DNA from: Acetobacteraceae bacterium
GTDB lineage: Bacteria > Pseudomonadota > Alphaproteobacteria > Acetobacterales > Acetobacteraceae
Assembly: GCA_003164305.1 (NCBI GenBank)
Contig: PLSZ01000173.1
Location: 9,321-15,228, forward strand
Reading direction: 5' to 3'
DNA length: 5,908 nucleotides
Positions 1-5,746 of the stretch are shown here, in pieces (position 1 is the first letter of the stretch; each line of letters starts with the position of its first letter). The notes under the pieces are model-generated. The model saw nothing but the letters and a program-made list of their open reading frames with translations. It ran no database searches and was not told the DNA's origin. A program made the position numbers and the translations under genes.

Positions 1-2
1 GG

Positions 3-290
3 GAGGCAGCGTTGAAGGCCGAGGAAGCGTTGCAGGCGCATATCGAACTCGGCGTGGAACATGGCGAGGCCATCCCAGAGCCCTCCACGCTGGACCCCGA
101 GGTTGTCGAGGCCGCCCGTATCCTCATGCGCGCCGATCCGCCGGGCCGTACGGCCCGGGTCAACATCACGATGACGGGGGACTTGTTGGCGGCAGTGGAC
201 CGCTTTGCCGTTCGCACGGGATATTCCCGGCCGGGCCTGTTGGCGCAGGCGGTGCTCGAGCGACCGTGGCGCGACCAAACGGCCGCCTGA
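3..290 (+). CDS. hicB: HicB-type antitoxin, C-terminal part (5' end outside window)
   Basis: This looks like the C-terminal part of a HicB-family antitoxin, which neutralises the HicA mRNA-interferase toxin and usually represses its own operon. The reading frame is open to the left edge, so the N-terminal half is outside the window. The TTG at 12 is probably an internal codon, not the true start. Counting from that TTG, a helix rich in Ala/Glu runs into GEAIPEPS (residues 18-25), the hallmark end of the HicB RNase-H-like domain. A ribbon-helix-helix DNA-binding segment follows: strand RVNITM (49-54), helix LLAAVDRFAVRTG, turn, then helix YSRPGLLAQAVLE. The stop is TGA at 288-290. A hicA gene, if present, would be expected just upstream and cannot be seen. 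The family call rests on the IPEPS plus RHH order. A solitary HicB-like regulator is the main alternative. Confidence 0.8.
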   Translation, partial: EAALKAEEALQAHIELGVEHGEAIPEPSTLDPEVVEAARILMRADPPGRTARVNITMTGDLLAAVDRFAVRTGYSRPGLLAQAVLERPWRDQTAA

Positions 291-387
291 TGCCGTGAGG
301 ACGTGTTCCCCTCTGGGCGACACCCCCGTTCCACCCATAGAATGAGCCGCCGCGCGAGCGGCGAGGGTTATACGGAACGCCGCTGTC

Positions 388-394
388 GGGGAGG
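388..394 (+). promoter_or_regulatory. Shine-Dalgarno site of the Rieske oxygenase gene
   Basis: The purine run GGGGAGG lies 7 bases before the ATG at 402. It decides the start: the frame stays open upstream to 303, but that alternative start has no ribosome binding site and would add 33 low-complexity, Arg/Gly-rich residues before the conserved N-terminus. Confidence 0.75.
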
Positions 395-401
395 CGCCTC
401 A

Positions 402-1706
402 ATGCTCACCGCCGAGAACAACCGACTGATCACCGAAACCGGGGCCGGCACCCCGTGTGGCGCGTTGATGCGGCGTTACTGGCAACCTGTGGCCCTGGCC
501 GAGGAACTCGACCCCGCCCGCCCGGTCAAACGTGTCCGGCTGCTCGGCGAAGACCTCGTGCTGTTCCGCGATCCCGCCGGTCGTCATGGGTTGCTGCACC
601 GCCATTGCGCGCATCGCGGAGCCGACCTCGCCTTCGCCCGCTGCGAGGACGGCGGGCTGCGCTGCCCCTTTCACGGCTGGCTGTTCGATGCCTCGGGCGC
701 CTGCCTGGAACAACCCGCGGAGCCGGCGGGTAGCACGTTTCACCTGAAGGTCCGTCAACCATCGTATCCCTGTGTGGAACGTTCCGGGATCGTCTGGGCT
801 TATCTGGGCCCCGGCGCGGCGCCGCCATTCCCGGAATTCGACTGCTTCGTCGCGCCGGACTCGCATGTATTCGCCTTCAAAGGGCTGTGGTCGTGCAACT
901 GGTTGCAGGCGCTGGAAGTCGGAATCGATCCCGCGCACGCCAGTTTCCTGCACCGGTTCTTCGAGGACGAAGACCTGTCGGACGCCGCCTATGGCCGCCA
1001 GTTCCGCGCCGCCACCATCGGCGCCGACATTCCGATGACAAAGTTGATGCGAGAAGTCCCCAATCCCACACTTGAGTCCGAGGAAACCTCGTACGGCCTG
1101 CGCATCATCACATTGCGTTCCATCAACGAACATCTCGTGCATTTACGCATCACCAACATGGTGTTCCCGACGGCGTTCGTGATCCCGCTCAGCCGGGAGA
1201 TGACGATCACCCAGTTTCATGTGCCCATCGACGACACGCATTGTTACTGGTACGCTCTGTTCACCAGCTTCGGCGCCCCGGTCGATCAAGCGACGATGCG
1301 GGCACAACGGCTGGAAACGCATACGCTGCCGGATTACGCGCCGCTCGCCGGCCGGGTTAATGACTGGGGATTTGATGCGCGGGAGCAGAATGAGGCGACC
1401 TATACCGGCATGGGCATGGACATCAACGTGCACGATCAATGGGCGGTGGAAAGCATGGGGCCGATCGCCGATCGCACCAAAGAGCATCTGGGTTATTCGG
1501 ATCGCATCATTATCGCGGCACGGCGCATGATCTTCCGCGCCATCGACGACGTCGCCGAAGGCCGCGATCCGCCCGGCACATCCGGCGTCTGCCACGGTCC
1601 GCCCACGATCGATGCCGTCGGACCCGCCGATGACTGGGAACGTTACTGGAAAGCCCAGGAATCCGCGCGTCGCGCCGCGGCATCGTGGGCTTTGCGAAGC
1701 ACGTGA
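402..1706 (+). CDS. Rieske [2Fe-2S] non-haem iron oxygenase, alpha subunit
   Basis: A 434-residue aromatic-ring-hydroxylating or demethylating oxygenase subunit of the phthalate-dioxygenase/VanA-like type. Such enzymes take electrons from a separate reductase and use O2 to hydroxylate or O/N-dealkylate aromatic substrates in the cytoplasm. The Rieske domain occupies about residues 25-135, with cluster ligands C69 and H71 (CAHRG) and C88 and H91 (CPFHGW). The catalytic domain follows. The segment NWLQALEVGIDPAHASFLH (166-184) carries N166, the bridging D176 and the iron ligands H179 and H184. The segment HDQWAVESMGPIADRTKEHL (344-363) carries the likely third ligand D345 and is typical of the phthalate-type family. 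The length fits the family. The start at 402 is chosen from the strong SD site. The stop overlaps the start of the downstream ligase gene, so the two are probably co-translated. No ferredoxin, reductase or beta subunit gene is present in the window. The substrate cannot be read from the sequence; the neighbouring ligase hints at an amine or amide. Confidence 0.93.
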   Translation: MLTAENNRLITETGAGTPCGALMRRYWQPVALAEELDPARPVKRVRLLGEDLVLFRDPAGRHGLLHRHCAHRGADLAFARCEDGGLRCPFHGWLFDASGACLEQPAEPAGSTFHLKVRQPSYPCVERSGIVWAYLGPGAAPPFPEFDCFVAPDSHVFAFKGLWSCNWLQALEVGIDPAHASFLHRFFEDEDLSDAAYGRQFRAATIGADIPMTKLMREVPNPTLESEETSYGLRIITLRSINEHLVHLRITNMVFPTAFVIPLSREMTITQFHVPIDDTHCYWYALFTSFGAPVDQATMRAQRLETHTLPDYAPLAGRVNDWGFDAREQNEATYTGMGMDINVHDQWAVESMGPIADRTKEHLGYSDRIIIAARRMIFRAIDDVAEGRDPPGTSGVCHGPPTIDAVGPADDWERYWKAQESARRAAASWALRST

Positions 1707-3106
1707 GCGACTTTGTCATAAAGCACGGCTTATGGACGCCGGAGCAGACCGACGCCGCCGCCGACGTTGAGGAACGGATCAACGAAATCGACGTCGTGCG
1801 CTTCGCGTTTTCCGACGCGCATGGCGTGGTGCGCGGCAAAACCCTGGTCGCGGCCGAGGCGCTGAAAGCACTGCGCACCGGCGTCACCTGCACCGCGACG
1901 ATGATGCTGAAAGATCTGTCCGGCCGCACCGCGTTCCCGATTTTCGCGCCGGACGGCGACGGTGCGGGCGACATGGTCATGGTCGCCGATCCCGCCACCT
2001 TCCACGTTCTGCCCTGGGCTCCGCACAGCGGCTGGATCCTGTGCGATCTGTACCGGACCGACGGCGCGCCGCATCCGTTCTCCACCCGCGCGCTCATGCG
2101 CCGCATGCTGGCACGCCTGGCGGAGCACGGATACGTCTGGCGCGCCGGCCTGGAAGCTGAATTCCATCTGTTCAAGTACGCCGATCGCCAGCCAGGACCT
2201 GACGAAATCGCGATGCCAGGCCCGTCGCCGAGCGTGACGCCCCTGAACCACGGCTATCAGTATCTGACGGAACTGCGTTACGACGCGATCGACCCGCTGA
2301 TGGAAAAGCTCCGTCTGGGACTGCAAGGCCTGGGCTTGCCGCTGCGCTCACTTGAAGTCGAGTTCGGCCCTTCGCAGCTTGAGGTCACATTCGGCGCCAC
2401 CACCGGCATGGCGCCCGCCGACACGATGTTGCTGTTCCGCAACGCCACCAAACAGATCCTCGCGCGGGAGGGCTATCTGGCCAGCTTCATGTGCCGCCCA
2501 CAGTTCCCCCACGCCGCGGCGTCCGGCTGGCATCTGCACCATTCGATCGAGGAGGCGGCCAGCGGCGATGGGATATTCCCGCATCCGGATGGACTGTCCG
2601 CCATCGCGCGAGGCTGGCTCGGCGGTTTGCTACGTCACGCGCGCGCCGCGGCGGCGTTCAGCACGCCCACCATCAACGGCTACAAACGCTATCGCCCGAA
2701 CTCGATGGCGCCGGATCATGCCGTGTGGGCCTATGACAATCGCGCGGCGATGGTGCGGGTGATCGGAGGCGGCGGCGATCCCTCGACGCACTTCGAAAAC
2801 CGCGTCGGCGAACCGGCGGCCAATCCCTATCTTTACATGGCCTCCCAGATCGCCGCGGGGTTGGACGGCATCGCGGCGGGGCTCGATCCCGGTCCGCCGG
2901 CGGAGACGCCTTATTCGACCGCGGCGCCGGGCCTGCCGCGGACGTTGCTGGAGGCGGTCGCGGCGTTGCGGGACAGCGCTTGTTTCCGTCAGGCGTTCGG
3001 CAATCCGTTCATCGATTATTTCGTCGCGTTGAAGGAGTTCGAGATCGGCCGTTTCCTGTCGGACGTGACCGATTGGGAACAACGGGAGTATTTCGAACTG
3101 TTGTGA
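1703..3106 (+). CDS. Glutamine synthetase family protein (likely gamma-glutamyl amine ligase)
   Basis: A 467-residue member of the glutamine synthetase superfamily, which joins the gamma-carboxyl of glutamate to ammonia or an amine using ATP. An N-terminal beta-grasp domain contains VVRFAFSDAHGVVRGKTL (31-48). The catalytic domain shows the usual order: GLEAEF with metal-binding E151; EFGPSQLE with E220 and E227; WHLHHS with H277, matching the glutamate/metal histidine; NGYKRYRPNS with R329; YDNRAAMVR with R347; HFENR with E365 and R367; then PAANPY (371-376). The adenylylation motif NLYDLP of bacterial GlnA is not recognisable, though Y404 lies in about that region. This points to a specialised amine ligase and not the housekeeping enzyme. 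The chosen GTG start at 1703 overlaps the oxygenase stop as GTGA and gives the N-terminus MSDFVIKHGLWT, which I recall as typical of this subfamily. An in-frame GTG at 1685 is an alternative that adds six residues. Neither has a strong SD site, which suits translational coupling. The natural substrate is unknown. Confidence 0.9.
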   Translation: MSDFVIKHGLWTPEQTDAAADVEERINEIDVVRFAFSDAHGVVRGKTLVAAEALKALRTGVTCTATMMLKDLSGRTAFPIFAPDGDGAGDMVMVADPATFHVLPWAPHSGWILCDLYRTDGAPHPFSTRALMRRMLARLAEHGYVWRAGLEAEFHLFKYADRQPGPDEIAMPGPSPSVTPLNHGYQYLTELRYDAIDPLMEKLRLGLQGLGLPLRSLEVEFGPSQLEVTFGATTGMAPADTMLLFRNATKQILAREGYLASFMCRPQFPHAAASGWHLHHSIEEAASGDGIFPHPDGLSAIARGWLGGLLRHARAAAAFSTPTINGYKRYRPNSMAPDHAVWAYDNRAAMVRVIGGGGDPSTHFENRVGEPAANPYLYMASQIAAGLDGIAAGLDPGPPAETPYSTAAPGLPRTLLEAVAALRDSACFRQAFGNPFIDYFVALKEFEIGRFLSDVTDWEQREYFELL

Positions 3107-3149
3107 ACGCCGGTCGCGCGCCACGCATCTGGACAAACTGCTTCCGGCC

Positions 3150-3178
3150 CCCACATTAACACTCGTTGCGGGCATAAT
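3150..3178 (+). promoter_or_regulatory. Possible promoter for the CHRD gene
   Basis: CATAAT at 3173-3178 matches five of six bases of a -10 box. It is preceded at a 17-base spacing by CCCACA (3150-3155), which matches only three of six bases of a -35 box. It lies in the AT-richer part of the gap and would give a leader of roughly 105 bases. The weak -35 box makes this tentative. Confidence 0.25.
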
Positions 3179-3291
3179 TGTCGGTGGCCTTCAAACCGGT
3201 CAGGCTGGACCCCGTGTCCGGGCCTGTTCGCGCGAAACCGGCGACGGGCCTTGCCGTGACGGTTGGATGACACCCCAAAAGGAGTTCAGAA

Positions 3292-3735
3292 ATGTTGAGG
3301 ACGTCTCTACGCCCCGCCTTCGCGGCGACCGCGCTGACAGCAATGTTGCTGACTGGCGCTCATGCTTTCGCCGCGACGATGGACTTCACCGCCGACCTCA
3401 AGGGTTCGACCGAGGTGCCGCCGAACGATTCCAAAGGCACCGGAACCGTGACCGCGAGCCTGGATACGACCTCCAAGAAGTTCACATACACCGTCACCTA
3501 CAAAGACCTGACCGGAACCGCCACGGCGGCGCATTTCCATGGTCCGGCCGCCGCGGGCGCCAACGCGCCGCCGGTGGTTCCGATCCCCGCCACCGCGCTC
3601 GCCAGTCCGATCAAAGGCGAGGCGACTTTGACCGACGCTCAGGAGGCGGATCTCGAGGGTGGGAAGTGGTATTTCAACGTGCACACCGCCGCGCACGGCC
3701 CAGGAGAAATCCGCGGCCAGGTGGTGAAGAAGTAA
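3292..3735 (+). CDS. Secreted CHRD-domain protein
   Basis: A 147-residue exported protein made almost entirely of one CHRD domain, an immunoglobulin-like beta fold first described in chordin and widespread in bacteria, where its role is not established. Residues 1-27 form a signal peptide: basic MLRTSLR, a hydrophobic core through AMLLTGA, and a probable cleavage site after AFA (25-27). The mature part holds the CHRD signatures LKGSTEVPP (36-44), GTGTVTASLD (49-58), AHFHGPA (80-86) and the closing WYFNVHTAAHGPGEIRGQ (126-143). There are no cysteines or transmembrane segments after the signal, so a soluble periplasmic or extracellular protein is expected. AAGGAG at 3279-3284, 7 bases before the ATG, supports this start. 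It stands 185 bases after the ligase gene and converges on the outer-membrane protein gene, so it is probably its own transcription unit. A longer open frame from 3267 in another phase lacks any family signature. Confidence 0.92.
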   Translation: MLRTSLRPAFAATALTAMLLTGAHAFAATMDFTADLKGSTEVPPNDSKGTGTVTASLDTTSKKFTYTVTYKDLTGTATAAHFHGPAAAGANAPPVVPIPATALASPIKGEATLTDAQEADLEGGKWYFNVHTAAHGPGEIRGQVVKK

Positions 3736-3750
3736 GTTTCGGAGAAGGCG

Positions 3751-3786
3751 CGGAACCTGGACGGGGCTTGTTCCGGAAGGGTTCCG
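3751..3786. other. Inverted repeats between two convergent genes
   Basis: CGGAACC (3751-3757) can pair with GGTTCCG (3780-3786). Its first six bases can instead pair with GTTCCG (3770-3775). The structure lies in the 59-base gap between the CHRD stop and the stop of the opposing outer-membrane protein gene, where a bidirectional transcription end is expected. No T-run follows on either strand, so a standard rho-independent terminator is not demonstrated. Confidence 0.35.
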
Positions 3787-3794
3787 ACGCTGGA

Positions 3795-5288
3795 TCAGTA
3801 ATGCAGGCTTAGTCCGACCAGCCAGAGTTGCTCCCGCTTCGCGGTGTCTTCGCGGTTGCCGTTGGTGTAGCTCGCGGTGATAGCGACGTAGTCCTTGACG
3901 AGCGGATAGGACAGCGAGTTGGCGAAATATCCGATATCGACATTTCCCCTCGCGCCAAAGAGGCCGATATAGCTGGTTGTGAACGTGACCGGAAAATACG
4001 ACGGTAGAATAATTGACAGGCCTGCCTGACCGCCCAGTCGGACGTAGTCGATATGGGTTTTGGCGACCGAGGCCAGGCCGCGGTTCGCGTAGGTTCCGGT
4101 ATCGAGACGGAAATCCAACATCGGTTCGACCCAGATCGGATCCGGATCGCCGGGGATCAGCGGGGCGAAGGTGTTCAGCCAGATCGGCGCGAGGGTGATG
4201 TCCCGATCGATCTCCGGGATATACCGTAGTTGCAACGAGGCGATCTCGCTGTTGTCCTGCATGTCCTCGAGGAAGTCAGGCCGCACGACGATCCGGTTCC
4301 CCATCACCCTGCCGCCGCCATAGGTGTTGAAATACCCCGTCGCCGCGATGCCTGCGTCGGCCGTTTCCGCGCTGCTGGGTTTCGAAGTACTTCCGGCGTA
4401 AACGTTCACGATCTTCCGGTTGGTGGCGATGTAAGGTACCGCCTCGATCGTTGACGGATCGCCAAACGCGTATCCCATGACGATGGTCATCGCGTCGGTG
4501 CGCGTCTTCGCGACGCCGTCGCCATTGAAGTTGATCGTTGCCTTACTGGAACCTTTGAACGCTTGTTGCGCGCGATCGATGAACAGGTCGTCCGTGGTGC
4601 CGCGGATGCGCAGCGGATCGAGGATCGATTTCGCGGGGGGCTTGGTCGCGTCCGCCGTCGCGGTGGGCGCGGGGGTCGTTGGGGCAGCCCCACTGGGCGC
4701 TGTCCCCGCGGTTGTTGAAGGAGGCGCGCCGGTTGGCTTCCCAGTGGGCGGCGGGGTCGCCGATACCTCGGTTGTCGTGGGGGCGGGCCCGACGCAGGTG
4801 ACCGCGGTTCGCTCCGTTTGGTCTTCGAAATACATCGATGGCTTGATCCGCGCCGGGCCGTTCCTTACCTCCGGCCCGCTGTCGAGCGGCGCCTGGTAAT
4901 ATGGCGCGCCGGCATACAGCAGTTGATTCACCTTTATCGCGATCAAGCCGATCGCCTTCGCGTCGCCGGCGCAGGGTGAAGCTGCGCCTCCGCAAATGTC
5001 CGGGTTGGTGGCGATGGTCGCGACGATCTGCATCGGCAGTCTAAGATTAGCGTAGGTGGGGTTTTGCAACTCGCTGAAGGCGGCGACCGAGAACGTGGCG
5101 CCTTTCAACAGCTGATCGACCAACTTCTGCTTATCGACAATCCTGCGTCCGGGCGTGGTCTTGGACGGTACGCAAATCAGGGGCTGCGAGGCGGACGTCT
5201 TCAGATCCAACGACGCGGCACCAGCGATCGTGGAGGCCAATACGCAGCCAACAATGGTGGCGCCAATACGCCTCCCGATCGATGTCAT
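3795..5288 (-). CDS. Predicted outer-membrane beta-barrel protein with Pro/Thr/Ala linker
   Basis: A 497-residue exported protein that I cannot assign to a named family. Residues 1-24 look like a type I signal peptide: basic MTSIGRR, hydrophobic IGATIVGCVLASTIAG, cleavage near AGA-A. An N-terminal domain (about 25-165) holds four cysteines at C39, C99, C106 and C165, which could form two disulfides in the periplasm. A low-complexity linker rich in Pro, Thr and Ala spans about 168-220. The C-terminal part (about 230-497) is rich in alternating hydrophobic and aromatic strands, short turns, and Gly/Asn/Asp. It ends in VGLSLHY, with V491, L493, L495 and the terminal Y497 alternating, as in the C-terminal strand recognised by the BAM machinery. 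This suggests an outer-membrane barrel. The ATG lies 19 bases after the stop of the 89-residue gene, preceded by a weak GGGGA, so it is probably expressed from the same transcript. Channel, adhesin and anchor roles are all possible. Confidence 0.75.
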   Translation of the reverse strand: MTSIGRRIGATIVGCVLASTIAGAASLDLKTSASQPLICVPSKTTPGRRIVDKQKLVDQLLKGATFSVAAFSELQNPTYANLRLPMQIVATIATNPDICGGAASPCAGDAKAIGLIAIKVNQLLYAGAPYYQAPLDSGPEVRNGPARIKPSMYFEDQTERTAVTCVGPAPTTTEVSATPPPTGKPTGAPPSTTAGTAPSGAAPTTPAPTATADATKPPAKSILDPLRIRGTTDDLFIDRAQQAFKGSSKATINFNGDGVAKTRTDAMTIVMGYAFGDPSTIEAVPYIATNRKIVNVYAGSTSKPSSAETADAGIAATGYFNTYGGGRVMGNRIVVRPDFLEDMQDNSEIASLQLRYIPEIDRDITLAPIWLNTFAPLIPGDPDPIWVEPMLDFRLDTGTYANRGLASVAKTHIDYVRLGGQAGLSIILPSYFPVTFTTSYIGLFGARGNVDIGYFANSLSYPLVKDYVAITASYTNGNREDTAKREQLWLVGLSLHY

Positions 5289-5307
5289 CGCAATGTTTCC
5301 CCGAGAG

Positions 5308-5577
5308 TCAGGTTGTCTTATGGTTGATGGATAAAACCAGGTCGCTCAATGCATCGTCGGCATCGACCGCCGCCGCGCCGTCGCCCTTGGCATAGGCGTA
5401 ATGATACGCCGTCAGAAGGTCGATCTGCACGGCTTGCAACAAGCGTTCCATGTCGTCGTTGCCATAATGGAGATCGCTGGCGACTTTTTTATCAGGGTCG
5501 AAAACCCTACCGCTTTTCTCGACTTCCTGTGTCACAGCCAATTGAACCGCGAGCAACTTATCCGCCGCGTCAGCCAC
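5308..5577 (-). CDS. Hypothetical 89-residue acidic protein, first gene of an outer-membrane protein operon
   Basis: I do not recognise this family. The start is GTG at 5577-5575, supported by AGGAGG (5588-5583) five bases upstream; the stop is TGA at 5310-5308. The protein is Asp/Ala-rich, mostly predicted helical, and has no signal peptide, cysteine or membrane segment, so a cytoplasmic protein is expected. Features to note are the charged stretch DPDKKVASD (27-35), the helix MERLLQAVQIDLLTAYHYAYAK (43-64) with a Tyr/His-rich end (AYHYAYAK), and an acidic AVDADDALSD patch near the C-terminus. It lies 19 bases upstream of the outer-membrane protein gene in the same direction, so the two are probably cotranscribed. 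The good SD site and operon spacing argue that it is real, even though no domain was identified. A small regulator or chaperone-like partner of the exported protein is possible but not shown. Confidence 0.7.
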   Translation of the reverse strand: MADAADKLLAVQLAVTQEVEKSGRVFDPDKKVASDLHYGNDDMERLLQAVQIDLLTAYHYAYAKGDGAAAVDADDALSDLVLSINHKTT

Positions 5578-5582
5578 CTTCC

Positions 5583-5588
5583 CCTCCT
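5583..5588 (-). promoter_or_regulatory. Shine-Dalgarno site of the 89-residue protein gene
   Basis: A perfect AGGAGG on the - strand, inside TGAGGAGGGG, sits five bases before a GTG codon. It fixes the GTG at 5577 as the start, although the frame remains open further upstream without another convincing start. Confidence 0.75.
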
Positions 5589-5602
5589 CAGGCTCATTAC
5601 GG

Positions 5603-5646
5603 TGAACTTGCGGAAAGGGTGGCTTTAGAGAATGAACTTGTCAAGT
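5603..5646 (-). promoter_or_regulatory. Candidate control region: paired CAAGTTCA repeats and a palindrome over TTGACA
   Basis: On the - strand, upstream of the 89-residue gene, CAAGTTCA occurs twice (complement of 5633-5640 and of 5603-5610), exactly 30 bases apart. The distal copy overlaps the 11-base palindrome ACTTG-A-CAAGT (5636-5646), which itself contains a perfect -35-like TTGACA (5639-5644). No acceptable -10 box occurs 16-18 bases downstream. The region must hold the operon promoter if the terminator at 5649-5684 works, but the exact promoter is unresolved. Confidence 0.35.
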
Positions 5647-5648
5647 GA

Positions 5649-5684
5649 TAAAAAGCGGCGTCCCGTTGCAGAACGAGACGCCGC
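5649..5684 (-). terminator. Rho-independent terminator of the thiamine-diphosphate enzyme gene
   Basis: Read on the - strand, the sequence forms a 13-base-pair stem, GCGGCGTCTCGTT paired with AACGGGACGCCGC including one U-G wobble, closed by the four-base loop CTGC and followed by TTTTTA. On the + strand the wobble becomes a C-A mismatch and no T-run follows, so the direction is clear. It lies 62 bases after the stop codon of the thiamine-diphosphate enzyme and separates that gene from the outer-membrane protein operon. Confidence 0.9.
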
Positions 5685-5746
5685 CAGATCGTTTGCCTGT
5701 CACGGTCCCTCCCGCCATCAGGCGAGAGGAACCGGCCAGTCCCGGA

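Noticed and set aside
346..362. GCCGC / GCGGC hairpin between hicB and the oxygenase gene
   Set aside because: The stem has only five pairs and no T-run follows. Such stems are common by chance at this GC content, so it is not called a terminator or operator.
303..401. Longer start for the Rieske oxygenase
   Set aside because: The extra 33 residues are Arg/Gly/Ser-rich and unlike the family N-terminus, and the candidate start has no ribosome binding site, whereas ATG at 402 has GGGGAGG at good spacing.
399..1142. 247-residue open frame on the - strand under the oxygenase
   Set aside because: It is antisense to a gene with all Rieske and iron ligands in place, shows no family motif, and is the kind of frame high GC produces.
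3267..3812. 181-residue + strand frame overlapping the CHRD gene
   Set aside because: It is Arg-rich with no signature and lies in another phase of a gene with clear CHRD motifs, signal peptide and SD site.
4477..4899. 140-residue open frame on the + strand inside the outer-membrane protein gene
   Set aside because: Its Val/Gly/Ala-rich stretch is the antisense reading of the Pro/Thr/Ala linker codons. The opposite strand has a signal peptide and a barrel C-terminus.
5244..5255. Lipobox-like IVGC at residues 12-15 of the outer-membrane protein
   Set aside because: The hydrophobic stretch before Cys15 is too short for a typical lipoprotein signal, and a longer core with AGA-A cleavage follows.
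5639..5644. Perfect TTGACA as a standard sigma-70 promoter
   Set aside because: No TATAAT-like hexamer lies 16-18 bases downstream; the best, TCTAAA, is only nine bases away. It is kept only as part of a candidate control region.
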